64,000 nt of DNA from Tateyamaria sp947503385 (lineage in GTDB: Bacteria; Pseudomonadota; Alphaproteobacteria; Rhodobacterales; Rhodobacteraceae): NCBI RefSeq assembly GCF_051195235.1, contig NZ_JBNFZM010000004.1:355800-419799 (forward strand), given 5' to 3'. A program made the position numbers and the translations under genes. Below are positions 50,958 to 59,958 of the stretch, piece by piece. Each line of letters opens with the position of its first letter. The stretch's first letter is position 1. The notes below the pieces were generated by a model that made no database searches, was not told the DNA's origin, and saw only the letters and a program-made list of their open reading frames with translations.

Positions 50958-52085
50958 TTACGTCAGCGCGCCAGTGTCGAGCACGCCATCCGCGCTCATC
51001 TGTGCATATAGCAACCCCTCGCGCAGGCCGCGATCCGCCACGGAGAGCCGATTGGTCGGCCAGCAGCGCATGAGCGCCTGCAAGATAGCCGCCCCCGACA
51101 TGATCAGCGCGTGCCGGTCCGCCCCGATGCGCGGGTCCGCGCGGCGCCCCCCGGGGCCCATGGTGAGATAGGACCGGATCACGCTGTCGATCTGATCCGA
51201 AGTCATGCGCAGACCGTCCACCTTGGTCCGGTCATAACGCTTCAGCCCGAGATGCGAGGCCGCCACGGTCGTGACGGTGCCGGACGTGCCCACGATCTGA
51301 AACCGCTCTGTCGGTTCGGTCGCATGATAGGGCGAGAAATCGGCGAGGTTTTCCTCGAAAAACCAACTCATCAGGGCGAAACGGGCCGCGTCGTCTTCGA
51401 CATCGCTGAACTGTTCGCGCAGGGTGGCGACACCAAGGGGGACACTGATCCAGTCCACGACGCGGGCGTCTTCGTGGGTGCCGTCCTCGCGCTCCAGCCC
51501 TTCGCGCAGGCGCATAATGGCGCGCGGACGCTCTGCCCGCGGGACCTTGGCCAGATCCAGCCACACCAGTTCGGTCGATCCACCACCGATGTCCACCACC
51601 AGCAGGTTTTCCGTCTTGGGACTGACCAGCGGCGCGCAGGAGATCACCGCCAGCCGCGCCTCTTCCTCGGGTGCGATGATATCCAGCCGCAGGCCCGTCT
51701 CGCGGTGGACACGGTCGATAAACTCGCCCGCGTTGACCGCACGGCGGCAGGCCTCGGTCGCGACCAGCCGCATTCGCCGGACCTTGTTCCGCTTGAGCTT
51801 TTGCTGACAGATGCGCAACGCCTGAATGGTGCGCGACATGGACCCGCGCGACAGCTTGCCAGAGCTTTCCAGCCCGGTGCCCAACTGCACAGATTTCGAG
51901 AAACTGTCGACAACGTGAAAGCCCGCGCCTCGCGGCTCGGCAATCAGCATTCGACAACTGTTCGTGCCCAGATCCAGCGCGGCATAAAGCTCGGGCGATC
52001 CGGGGGCACGCGGCACGGGACTAGGCCCCCGCCTGGGGCCTCTCTTTTCGAGCGCGCCCGCACCTTGGGGACGCTTTGGCGCCAT
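50958..52085 (-). CDS. Ppx/GppA phosphatase family protein
   Basis: A 375-aa ASKHA-fold protein with a basic N-terminal region (about 1-35). ALDLGTNSCRMLIAEPRGAG (phosphate 1), VDIGGGSTELVWLDLAKVPR (phosphate 2) and GTSGTVTTVAASHLGLKRYD (about 260-280) mark exopolyphosphatase/ppGpp-hydrolysing proteins. It degrades polyphosphate or converts pppGpp; which one cannot be told. Close to rlmE; the Pho/Pst operon on the same strand gives a functional hint toward phosphate balance. Confidence 0.92.
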   Translation of the reverse strand: MAPKRPQGAGALEKRGPRRGPSPVPRAPGSPELYAALDLGTNSCRMLIAEPRGAGFHVVDSFSKSVQLGTGLESSGKLSRGSMSRTIQALRICQQKLKRNKVRRMRLVATEACRRAVNAGEFIDRVHRETGLRLDIIAPEEEARLAVISCAPLVSPKTENLLVVDIGGGSTELVWLDLAKVPRAERPRAIMRLREGLEREDGTHEDARVVDWISVPLGVATLREQFSDVEDDAARFALMSWFFEENLADFSPYHATEPTERFQIVGTSGTVTTVAASHLGLKRYDRTKVDGLRMTSDQIDSVIRSYLTMGPGGRRADPRIGADRHALIMSGAAILQALMRCWPTNRLSVADRGLREGLLYAQMSADGVLDTGALT

Positions 52086-52161
52086 AGTTCGCGCCTTTCA
52101 TATCGGGTTACCAAAAGGATAGGCTGCGCACCCGCCCGGCGCAAGGGCTTTGCGCGGCGGC

Positions 52162-52818
52162 TTATTGGTCAAACGGATTGTCGAAATAGGCTGACAGGTG
52201 CGCATATTCGCCCGCCAGCCTTTGGGCAATAGCGGCCCGCGTCTTGCGGGCAAGATCGTCGATGCGCAAAGGCGTGCCGCTGGAATTGACGTGCGGGATG
52301 GTGACATCCTGCCCTGAAATCTCGCTTAGGTCAGCGGCAAGATCGGCAAGGTCCGACGTGCGATAGACCTTTGAATACAATCCAAAATCCTCTCCCGTGA
52401 ACACGGATGTAGGTAAGGCATGATGTTTTATCGTCGAGGCCCCTTTGATGTAGGCACCAAGGTTCTGGAAAAAGAAATCCGGGTCCGGGTCAGGCGGCAG
52501 ATCAACAAGACCACGACGGAAATTGCGCGCGGTGAACAATTCGCGCAACGCAACAACGCGGTTGGTGTAGACGCCCAGCAGCCGCTTGAGCGGGTCGCGC
52601 ACGACCGTAAAGCGAAAGCAGTGATCGTAGCCTTGCCAGCGGTGGATGCGAAATCGGCGCGTCTGAAATTGATCGTGGAGCGTGTCCATGGAAAACGCGG
52701 TGGGATCACTGATCGGGTTGTCGGGATCCAGCGCACCCAGCGTCGCTTTGACCGATGAACAGGCCGCCTTGGGCACCGCCATGTAAGCCACGTTCAATGC
52801 GTCGATATGGATGACCAT
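52162..52818 (-). CDS. sulfotransferase family 2-type protein
   Basis: A 218-aa protein. The 5'-phosphosulfate loop PKAACSSVKATLGAL (about 18-32) and 3'-phosphate element HCFRFTVVRDPLKRLLGVYT (about 66-85) are the PAPS-binding signatures of carbohydrate-type sulfotransferases. HHALPTSVFTG follows. It would transfer sulfate from PAPS to a surface glycan or lipid. It has no signal peptide. The neighbouring Ppx/GppA gene is on the same strand but 76 bases away. Confidence 0.8.
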   Translation of the reverse strand: MVIHIDALNVAYMAVPKAACSSVKATLGALDPDNPISDPTAFSMDTLHDQFQTRRFRIHRWQGYDHCFRFTVVRDPLKRLLGVYTNRVVALRELFTARNFRRGLVDLPPDPDPDFFFQNLGAYIKGASTIKHHALPTSVFTGEDFGLYSKVYRTSDLADLAADLSEISGQDVTIPHVNSSGTPLRIDDLARKTRAAIAQRLAGEYAHLSAYFDNPFDQ

Positions 52819-53030
52819 GTGAAACGGACCCGATGTTTTTTATGAACATTTCGAGGTTTACCACGGCCCCTGCGCAGGCCAAGTCTGACGCATAGTGATT
52901 GGCGACGAATGTTGCCGATGCGACTCACCGAACCCGCCATGCGTCGCTGTAGTGAGACGCTTTGTCGAAAATGGCCCGCGCAAGGGCGCACGCCTGCAGT
53001 ATGACGGGCCAACCGAGAGAGAGGAATCAG

Positions 53031-53327
53031 ATGCCTGACGTCACCGTGGTCTTCTGGCGCGATATCCCGGCCCAAGTGATCGTGGGCAAGGGTCGTCGCG
53101 GTGCAAAACGCCAGCTCGAAGAGCGGTTCGAGCAGGCCATTGACCGCGCCGCGATGAAGGTTGGCGCAAAAGATGCCGATGCCTATCTGGCAGAGTGGCG
53201 CAAGGCGGCCCCCTACCCTGTGGACGGCGATCCCGCCGCGGTGGCCGAAGCAGAGGCTGTCCGCCTCGAGGCAGAATATGACACGGCGCGGCTCAAGGCG
53301 CTGATCGACAACGAAGGTCGCGCGTGA
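53031..53327 (+). CDS. small 'virulence factor' family protein of the one-carbon cluster
   Basis: A 98-aa protein: MPDVTVVFWRDIPAQVIVGK then GRRGAKRQLEERFEQAIDRA. It fits PF13769, a family annotated only as 'virulence factor' that in Rhodobacteraceae stands beside MTHFR-like and methyltetrahydrofolate:cobalamin methyltransferase genes. GAGAGAGGAATCAG precedes the ATG at 53031. The MTHFR gene starts 20 bases downstream, so the two are an operon. A part in corrinoid-dependent methyl transfer is inferred from neighbourhood. Confidence 0.75.
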   Translation: MPDVTVVFWRDIPAQVIVGKGRRGAKRQLEERFEQAIDRAAMKVGAKDADAYLAEWRKAAPYPVDGDPAAVAEAEAVRLEAEYDTARLKALIDNEGRA

Positions 53328-53347
53328 GCGCCTGAGGAGTGACCGCT

Positions 53348-54271
53348 ATGGCATTGTTGAACTTCAAAAAACCCGAAGGACCCGTCGCGGGAACCCTGTC
53401 CCCTGAGGTGGAGGCATTCCTGCAAGGCTACTCCATCGAGGTGATGCCGCGCACCGCCCAAAAGGTCGAGGATTTCCGCAGCATTCTGCCCGCTGGCACG
53501 CGCGTCTACATCGCCCACATCGAAGGCACGCCAATTGACGAGATGGTCGCCACTGCCAAGCGCATTGCGGGCGAAGGGTTCGATGTGATGCCCCATTTCC
53601 CGGCCCGTATCATCAAGGATCAGGCGACGTTGGAAAACTGGATCGCCATGTATCAGGGCGAGGCCGGTGTGGATCAGGCCTTGTTGCTGGCTGGCGGCGT
53701 GGACCAGCCCCACGGTGCGTTCCACAGCTCCATGCAACTGATGGAAAGCGGCGCGTTTGACCGCGCCGGGTTCAAACGGCTGCACGTGGCGGGTCACCCC
53801 GAGGGGAACAAGGATATCGACCCGGATGGCGGCATGAAGAACGTCGAAGAGGCTGTTGTTTGGAAACAGAAATTCGACGAACGGACGGACGCGGACATGG
53901 CGATCGCCACGCAGTTCGCGTTCGAAGCGGGTCCGATTATCGCCTGGGCCGACGCATTGCGCGAGGCTGGCATCACTCTGCCCATCCATATCGGCATCGC
54001 GGGCCCGGCAAAGCTGCAGACGATGATCAAATTCGCCATCGCCTGCGGCGTGGGTCCATCCCTGCGCGTGCTGCAACGCCGCGCCAAGGATGTGACCAAG
54101 CTGTTGATGCCATTTGAGCCGACCGAAGTGATCTCAGAGCTTGCGGCGCACAAGGCGGCGCATCCGGAGTTCAATATTGAACAGGTCCACTTTTTCCCCT
54201 TGGGCGGTATCAAGACCAACGCCCACTGGGCCATCGAAAACGGTGGAAGCGCCGCAGTCCCCGCCGCCTGA
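53348..54271 (+). CDS. methylenetetrahydrofolate reductase-like protein
   Basis: A 307-aa TIM-barrel protein related to MetF: VEDFRSILPAGTRVYIAHIE, GEGFDVMPHFPARIIKDQAT, LLLAGGVDQPHGAFHSSMQL and RLHVAGHPEGNKDIDPD. It should reduce methylene-THF to methyl-THF with FAD. The ATG at 53348, with GAGGAG eight bases upstream, is preferred to the GTG at 53339. A perfect GC hairpin follows (54283-54302). With the methyltransferase at 55893 it suggests a methyl-THF supply to a split methionine synthase. Confidence 0.88.
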   Translation: MALLNFKKPEGPVAGTLSPEVEAFLQGYSIEVMPRTAQKVEDFRSILPAGTRVYIAHIEGTPIDEMVATAKRIAGEGFDVMPHFPARIIKDQATLENWIAMYQGEAGVDQALLLAGGVDQPHGAFHSSMQLMESGAFDRAGFKRLHVAGHPEGNKDIDPDGGMKNVEEAVVWKQKFDERTDADMAIATQFAFEAGPIIAWADALREAGITLPIHIGIAGPAKLQTMIKFAIACGVGPSLRVLQRRAKDVTKLLMPFEPTEVISELAAHKAAHPEFNIEQVHFFPLGGIKTNAHWAIENGGSAAVPAA

Positions 54272-54282
54272 CACCTACCGTA

Positions 54283-54302
54283 GGGCGGGCTTCAGCCCGC
54301 CC
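54283..54302. terminator. perfect GC hairpin between convergent genes
   Basis: GGGCGGGC (54283-54290) and GCCCGCCC (54295-54302) form an 8-bp stem with a TTCA loop, just after the MTHFR stop and before the end of the opposing 58-aa ORF. It lacks a T tract on the MTHFR side, so it may act as a bidirectional terminator or as a stabilising 3' structure. Confidence 0.6.
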
Positions 54303-54305
54303 CTC

Positions 54306-54482
54306 TCATTGTTGTTGCGTCGTGAGCGCGATACAGTGCGCCGTCGCTCCCTGCACGACAACGTCCTTGTCCACCAGCCCAAGACATTCCGCACCGTAAA
54401 GCGCGACAAGCCCGGCATAAGCAACACGGTCGCACCAGAAGGGCGAAGCTTTGGTGCAGAATTCGTCAAACAGGTCTTTCAT
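54306..54482 (-). CDS. 58-aa conserved-looking hypothetical protein
   Basis: A minus-strand ORF below the usual length cut-off: MKDLFDEFCTKASPFWCDRV then AYAGLVALYGAECLGLVDKD and VVVQGATAHCIALTT. GAGGAT lies eight bases before the ATG (54482). The sequence contains three Cys besides a Trp-Cys pair and has the hydrophobic/acidic balance of a folded small protein. It is convergent with the MTHFR-like gene across the GC hairpin. No family recognised; a role in the one-carbon cluster is only positional. Confidence 0.6.
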   Translation of the reverse strand: MKDLFDEFCTKASPFWCDRVAYAGLVALYGAECLGLVDKDVVVQGATAHCIALTTQQQ

Positions 54483-54630
54483 AGATCAATCCTCATTGCA
54501 TTGGGTTGACCTGCGCGGGACGTGATCCGACCATCGCAAAGAAGCGGCGACATGGCGCGACATCTTGGATGTCACGCGTTACATCGCAAAGGTAACCTGC
54601 GTTGCGAGTGTCTGGGGGTATGTCGGGATC

Positions 54631-55779
54631 ATGACCATTCAACAGCCCATCTCCCCTACCCTCATGGCCTTTGGCGCTGCGATCAAAGCAGAACGCGACG
54701 CGCGGTCCTGAAGCCTGACGACCCTTGCGGACAAGGCGCCCCGGAACCCAGACCGCAAAGGGTACTGCTCTTAGTTGGAAAAACGGGCTGCGTAACCTGT
54801 CTGAATGGACCATCCACAGCTTTGCCCGCGTGCTCGACCTGCCCGCAAGCGTCATTGACCGGCTGACCGGCCACTACTTGCCCGACAGGGACGACGCGAC
54901 GGCCCAAGACGCCACTGCAAGCGCGATGCCGAAAGAAGCCGAAGCCTTGCGCGAAAAACTCAAACTGTCTAAAACTTTGGCCGTCGCTATGGCCTACAAA
55001 TACGCGGACGGGAACCCAACCGATATCGAAGCCGCGCTCAACGGCTTGGAGGCTGCGTTGGAACTGGCCGCACAGGAACAGGAACGGGGCCGCCTGCCCT
55101 CACACTTTGAGGATGCGGCCGAAACCCTCATCAAACGTATCAACGCGTTAAACAAGGATGGTCAGATCGACGAAGCCTATCCGGATCTACAAGCCGAAGC
55201 GCCCATCGCGCCGCTGCTCGCGAGGCGCAAGTGGCCGAAGACACGCGCATCTTCGACCTGCTCATCACGCAAGCCACCCTCGCCAATGATGCGGACGGAT
55301 ACGCACAGGCGCATTATGACCGCGTGCGTCATGGGACACCGTTCGCCTTGACGGCGGGCATCGGCCTTGCCCGCAAATGCACCAGCATTGCACCAACACC
55401 TCATCTGACAGCGATGGCGCAGAACGACCTCGCCATTGCGCTGCAAGAACAAAGCACCCGCACTGCCGGGCCGGAGGGGGCGGACCTGCTGGCCGAAGCG
55501 GTGGAGAGCTACCGCGCTGCCCTGTGCGTCTTCACCGACGCGGACCATCCGGTGGACTGGGCGATGATACAAGGAAACCTTGCCAACGTGGAAAAGGCGC
55601 GCGCGGCCCATGACTCAGCCCCCGATCCGCGTCCGCATCTGGAGGCGGCGCTGGCGCATGTTCAAAACGCCCTGCGCGTCTACGACCCCGCACACATGTC
55701 ATACGACCACGGCAGTGCCACACAACTGCGCAACAACATCCAAGCCGCCCTTGACGCCCTATCCTCATCATCTTCATGA
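54631..55779 (+). pseudogene. frameshifted HTH-TPR protein gene
   Basis: Pieces of one protein are spread over different frames. MTIQQPISPTLMAFGAAIKA (from 54631) reads like the start of an XRE-type HTH and ends after AERDARS at a stop near 54708. A second frame (54725-55351) continues LSEWTIHSFARVLDLPASVI and LEAALELAAQEQERGRLPSH. Near 55205-55235 it shifts into a third frame with EAQVAEDTRIFDLLITQATL, followed by TPR-like repeats (MAQNDLAIALQEQSTRTAGP; WAMIQGNLANVEKARAAHDS) to 55779. At least two frameshifts are needed, so it is probably dead. Confidence 0.65.
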
Positions 55780-55892
55780 GCACAATCCCGGGTGACGTCG
55801 CGCCTGCATCCGCCTATGTCGCAAGTGCGCCGCCCTGCCCCGCTGCCTGTGCGTAGGGTCCGGCGAAACAGGCCCAGAGGAGTGCCCGCCCC

Positions 55893-56975
55893 ATGACCCG
55901 CACCGTCATCGAATCCAAGACCAAGACCGCGATCATCGGCTTTGACCAGCCCTTTTGCGTCATTGGCGAGCGCATCAACCCCACAGGCCGCAAGGTCCTG
56001 AACGAAGAGCTGGAGCGCGGCGATTTCTCGCGCGTGGAGGCCGATGCCATCGCGCAAGTGGCCGCTGGTGCCAATGTGCTCGACATCAACTCGGGCGCTG
56101 TGTTTTCCAACAAAATGGCCGAAGACCCGCGCTATGCGGACAACAATTTTGTCGAGCCGACGCTGATGAAAGAACTGGTGGAACGCGTGCAGGCCGTGAC
56201 CGATTGCCCGCTCTGCATCGACAGTTCGGTGCCCGGCGCGCTGGAAAACGGGCTGGCCGCTGCCGAAGGCCGCCCGCTGCTCAACTCCGTCACCGGAGAG
56301 GAAGAGCGGCTGGAGATGGTGCTGCCGCTGGTCAAGAAATACAACGTACCCGTGGTTGCGATTTCCAACGACGACACAGGCATTTCCGAAGACCCCGACG
56401 TGCGTTTTGCCGTCGCCAAGAAGATCGTTGAACGTGCAGCCGATTTTGGCATCCCCGCCCATGACATTGTTGTTGACCCTCTGGTCATGCCAATCGGTGC
56501 GATGGCGACAGCGGGGCATCAGGTGTTTACCCTGGTGCGGCGTCTGCGTGAAGAACTGGGCGTGAACACGACCTGCGGTGCTTCGAACATCTCGTTTGGT
56601 CTGCCCAACCGGCACGGCATCAACAATGCGTTCCTGCCCATGGCGATGGGTGCCGGGATGACCTCCGCGATTATGAACCCGGTTGCCCTGCCCGTCGGAC
56701 CGACCAAGATCGCGGAAAAGCGCGCCGAGGTCGAAGCCAGCGGTGTGATCCTGCCCGAAGGCATGGATGATGAGACCTTTGTCCAGCTGTTTGGCTTGGG
56801 GTCTACCCTGCCGCGGGCCGGCAAGGAGATGGAGGCCATTCGCGCGGCGAATTTCCTGACGAACAACGATGATGGTGGTGCGGCATGGATCAAGTTTAAC
56901 CGTGTGCCTGCCGCGCCCGGCACCGAAGCACGGGGGCGCGGTGGACGTGCCGGAGGCCGCCGTCGCCGCGCCTGA
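55893..56975 (+). CDS. methyltetrahydrofolate:cobalamin methyltransferase (pterin-binding, split MetH-like)
   Basis: A 360-aa pterin-binding TIM-barrel: FCVIGERINPTGRKVLNEEL (about 26-45), ANVLDINSGAVFSNKMAEDP, CIDSSVPGALENGLAAAEGR and TTCGASNISFGLPNRHGINN. It corresponds to the methyl-THF module of MetH as a separate protein; in the Roseobacter group methionine synthase is known to be split into separate polypeptides. The Arg/Gly-rich tail (GRGGRAGGRRRRA) is an extra. No homocysteine- or B12-binding subunit is in the window, so they must be elsewhere. A terminator follows. Confidence 0.88.
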   Translation: MTRTVIESKTKTAIIGFDQPFCVIGERINPTGRKVLNEELERGDFSRVEADAIAQVAAGANVLDINSGAVFSNKMAEDPRYADNNFVEPTLMKELVERVQAVTDCPLCIDSSVPGALENGLAAAEGRPLLNSVTGEEERLEMVLPLVKKYNVPVVAISNDDTGISEDPDVRFAVAKKIVERAADFGIPAHDIVVDPLVMPIGAMATAGHQVFTLVRRLREELGVNTTCGASNISFGLPNRHGINNAFLPMAMGAGMTSAIMNPVALPVGPTKIAEKRAEVEASGVILPEGMDDETFVQLFGLGSTLPRAGKEMEAIRAANFLTNNDDGGAAWIKFNRVPAAPGTEARGRGGRAGGRRRRA

Positions 56976-57000
56976 GTGTCAGCCAGTCCTGTATGAGCAA

Positions 57001-57033
57001 GCCGTCGCTGGACATCTAGCGGCGGCTTTTTCT
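57001..57033 (+). terminator. intrinsic terminator of the methyltransferase gene
   Basis: GCCGTCGCT (57001-57009) pairs with AGCGGCGGC (57018-57026), with one G-U pair, followed by TTTTTCTTT. It separates the one-carbon cluster from the chemotaxis cluster. Confidence 0.85.
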
Positions 57034-57196
57034 TTGTGGCCGGTACGGAAGGTCCGTGCCGATCCGGAATTCTGACCGGAGATTGATGGGGAGTAACCCG
57101 GTCTTAACGCACCGTCCGCTAGTGCTCATGACGTTCGAGCAAGATGCGGAGGCATGGAGATGCACAGACGATTTCACACCGTGAGCGGACGCTGCG

Positions 57197-57475
57197 ATGG
57201 CTGAGCGGGTTGTGTTGGTTGACCGTCTGGATACAGCCGCGGCGGCGGCGCTTGCGTCCGAATTGATGCAGAAGCCCGCGGACGGGCACGTAACCCTCGA
57301 CGGTGGTGCGGTGACACATTTCGGCGCGCAGGCCGTGCAGGTCATTGTGAGCGCGGCCAAAACGTGGTCGGCAAGCGGCGGCACGCTTGAATGCACCGAC
57401 ATCAGTGCGCGCGCTGCCACACATCTTGCCGCCATGGGTCTCACGTTCGCCGAATTGACGGAGGTGTCGCAATGA
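57197..57475 (+). CDS. STAS-domain protein at the head of the che cluster
   Basis: A 92-aa single STAS-type domain: MAERVVLVDRLDTAAAAALA, PADGHVTLDGGAVTHFGAQA and ECTDISARAATHLAAMGLTF. STAS domains bind partners by phosphorylation of a Ser/Thr; at the anti-sigma-antagonist position this protein has no clear Ser (VTHFGAQ), so regulation by phosphorylation is doubtful. Its stop overlaps the cheY start by ATGA. A structural or signalling link between chemotaxis and another pathway is inferred. Confidence 0.75.
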   Translation: MAERVVLVDRLDTAAAAALASELMQKPADGHVTLDGGAVTHFGAQAVQVIVSAAKTWSASGGTLECTDISARAATHLAAMGLTFAELTEVSQ

Positions 57476-57837
57476 CGCTTGAAGTACTGGCTGTCGATGA
57501 CAGCCGCACCATGCGCAACATGATCAAGCTGGCCCTCGAACCGGAGGGGTTTACGGTACACACTGCCGATGACGGCGTGCATGGGACCGAAGTGCTGGAT
57601 GGCATCGCCCCGGACGTCATCATCACGGATATCAACATGCCACGAATGGATGGGCTGGCATTTATCGATGTCGTGCGCGGACAGGCGCCGCACCGGACCA
57701 CCCCGATCCTCGTGCTGACAACGGAATCCGGAAATGACCTGAAACAACGCGCCCGCAAGGCCGGTGCCACCGGCTGGATCGTGAAGCCGTTTGATCCTGC
57801 CAAGTTGATCAAAGCCCTGCGCATGGTCGCCGGTTAG
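57472..57837 (+). CDS. cheY: CheY-type response regulator
   Basis: A 121-aa receiver domain: LAVDDSRTMRNMIKLALEPE with the acidic pair, phospho-Asp in VIITDINMPRMDGLAF (about 54), the Thr in ILVLTTESG and the Lys in WIVKPFDPAKL. It carries the signal from CheA. It lies between the STAS gene (ATGA overlap) and cheA (11 bases). A second CheY lies at 61297, a usual two-CheY arrangement in alphaproteobacteria where one serves as phosphate sink. Confidence 0.9.
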   Translation: MTLEVLAVDDSRTMRNMIKLALEPEGFTVHTADDGVHGTEVLDGIAPDVIITDINMPRMDGLAFIDVVRGQAPHRTTPILVLTTESGNDLKQRARKAGATGWIVKPFDPAKLIKALRMVAG

Positions 57838-57848
57838 GGAGCAATACA

Positions 57849-59957
57849 ATGACATCTCCCGATCCGATGGCAGAGATCAAGGCGTCGTTCTTCATCGAAT
57901 GCGAAGAGTTGCTCGAAGCGATGCAAGATGGCTTGCAACGACTGGACGATGGCGATGATGATCCAGAGACGATCAATGTGGTGTTCCGTGCCGTGCATTC
58001 GATCAAAGGTGGCGCAGGGGCCTTTGGTCTGGAGCCGATGGTCCGTTTCGCCCACCGGTTTGAAACCGTGCTGGATGGTGTGCGCGCAGGCGCGCAGCCG
58101 GTCACGCCAGACCTGACCAAGCTGTTCTTCCGCGCGGGCGATCACCTGTCAGACATTGTGCGCGCCTGCCGGGACGACGTTGATTTCCCGCCCAGTCAAA
58201 GTGACGCGATCCTGTCCGATCTGGACAGCTACATTTCGCGCGACGCGGCAGACACTGCTGAGGACGAGATTGAGTTCCAACCCATGGCGCTCAGCCTTGA
58301 TCTCGATCTGCCGTCTCTGGATACACCGCCTGAGCCCCCGCGCTGGCGCATCACCTTCACTCCCGAAGCGGACATGTACGAAAGCGGGAACGAGGTTTTC
58401 CCGATCCTTTCGGCGCTGGCGGATCTCGGTCAGGCAGACATCCGTTGTGACACGTCCAAAGTGCCCGGATTGACCGAACTTGCCCCGGAAAGTGCCTATT
58501 TGTCTTGGAGCATTGACCTGAATACCACGGTGGAAGAGGCTGAGATCCGCTCCGTTTTTGAGTTTGTGGAAGGTCTGTGTGATATAACCGTCGCGCGCGC
58601 GGATACCGCCCCGCAAACATCATTGCCGGATCTGCCGCCTCTGGTGTCCGACCCCCCAGGCGCGCCGCCCGAAAGAGAAGCGGTTGCGCCAACGGAGGTG
58701 TCCAAGCCAGCCGCGAAACCTGCATCGCAACCCGCGCAGGCAAACGCGGCAAAAACCGTCGTCCGCGTTGATCTCGACCGGATCGAACGGCTGGTCAATC
58801 TCGTGGGCGAATTGGTGATCAACCAAGCCATGCTGGCACAAAGCCTCGAAAGTGAAGGCTTGTCGCCCCATTCCGACGCCATGAATGGTCTTGAGGAATT
58901 TCAGCGATTGACGCGCGACATTCAGGACAGTGTGATGATGATCCGCGCACAGCCGGTCAAACCACTGTTTCAACGTATGTCCCGCATCGTCAGAGAAGCC
59001 TCGGCCGCTGTGGACAAGGACGTTCATCTGATCACCGATGGCGAAACCACCGAAGTTGACAAGACGGTGATTGAACGGCTGGCTGATCCGCTGACCCACA
59101 TGATCCGAAATGCCGTCGATCACGGTCTTGAATCAACCGAAGACCGGGTCAAGGCAGGCAAGTCCCCGGAAGGATCCGTAAAGTTGAGCGCCGCGCACCG
59201 GTCTGGCCGTGTGGTGATCGAAGTGTCTGATGATGGGTCCGGGATCAACCGCCCCAAAGTGCACCAGATCGCGATCGACAAGGGGTTGGTCGCCGAAGAC
59301 GCTGTGTTAAGCGACACCGAAATCGACAACCTGTTGTTCCTGCCGGGCTTTTCGACGGCCAGCTGTGTTTCCGATCTGTCAGGTCGCGGCGTTGGCATGG
59401 ATGTGGTCAAAACCGCGATACAGTCGCTTGGCGGGCGCATCACGATCACCTCTGCAGCCGGCGAGGGAACCACGTTCTCGATTTCGCTGCCGCTGACCTT
59501 GGCCGTACTCGATGGTATGGTGGTCGATGTGGCACAGGAGACGTTGGTCGTGCCGCTTAATGTTGTGTCGGAGACGTTGACCATCCGCGACGACACCGTC
59601 GACGAGGTCGAGCCCGGCACCCGTGTTGTGCGGGTGCGCGGCGGTTTCGTGCCACTGTTTGATCTTGGCAGCGCTCTTGGATACCGCGCCGAACCCAGCA
59701 ATTTGGCAGGCTCCGTTGCCTTGCTGATCGTTCAGGAAGACGGCAGTCGCGCGGCCCTGATCGTCGACGAAATACAGGATCAACGTCAGGTCGTGATCAA
59801 GGGGCTCGACGACGCGTTTTGCAGCGCGCCCGGAATTGCAGCCGCAACCATCCTCGGGGATGGTCAGATCGCATTGATCATCGACCCATCTGACATCATC
59901 GCTCACACGCCAAAACACAGCGGCTCTCATGCCGCACCCCTGCGTATGGAGGCTTGA
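57849..59957 (+). CDS. cheA: chemotaxis histidine kinase CheA
   Basis: A 702-aa kinase. P1 (about 1-110) holds the phospho-His at about 50 in FRAVHSIKGGAGAFGL. A second part (about 165-260) looks like P2. The dimerisation/ATP region starts VDLDRIERLVNLVGELVINQ (about 305-325), with HMIRNAVDHGLES (N box), VSDDGSGINRPKVHQIAIDK, FLPGFSTASCVSDLSGRGVG and VVKTAIQSLGGRITITSAAG. The CheW-like end is at about 560-690. It phosphorylates the CheYs and CheB. Confidence 0.96.
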   Translation: MTSPDPMAEIKASFFIECEELLEAMQDGLQRLDDGDDDPETINVVFRAVHSIKGGAGAFGLEPMVRFAHRFETVLDGVRAGAQPVTPDLTKLFFRAGDHLSDIVRACRDDVDFPPSQSDAILSDLDSYISRDAADTAEDEIEFQPMALSLDLDLPSLDTPPEPPRWRITFTPEADMYESGNEVFPILSALADLGQADIRCDTSKVPGLTELAPESAYLSWSIDLNTTVEEAEIRSVFEFVEGLCDITVARADTAPQTSLPDLPPLVSDPPGAPPEREAVAPTEVSKPAAKPASQPAQANAAKTVVRVDLDRIERLVNLVGELVINQAMLAQSLESEGLSPHSDAMNGLEEFQRLTRDIQDSVMMIRAQPVKPLFQRMSRIVREASAAVDKDVHLITDGETTEVDKTVIERLADPLTHMIRNAVDHGLESTEDRVKAGKSPEGSVKLSAAHRSGRVVIEVSDDGSGINRPKVHQIAIDKGLVAEDAVLSDTEIDNLLFLPGFSTASCVSDLSGRGVGMDVVKTAIQSLGGRITITSAAGEGTTFSISLPLTLAVLDGMVVDVAQETLVVPLNVVSETLTIRDDTVDEVEPGTRVVRVRGGFVPLFDLGSALGYRAEPSNLAGSVALLIVQEDGSRAALIVDEIQDQRQVVIKGLDDAFCSAPGIAAATILGDGQIALIIDPSDIIAHTPKHSGSHAAPLRMEA

Positions 59958-59958
59958 A

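Noticed and set aside
54522..54866. Walker-A-like RVLLLVGKTGCVT in a plus-strand ORF
   Set aside because: One chance P-loop-like string in an alternate frame of the HTH-TPR pseudogene; no other NTPase motifs.
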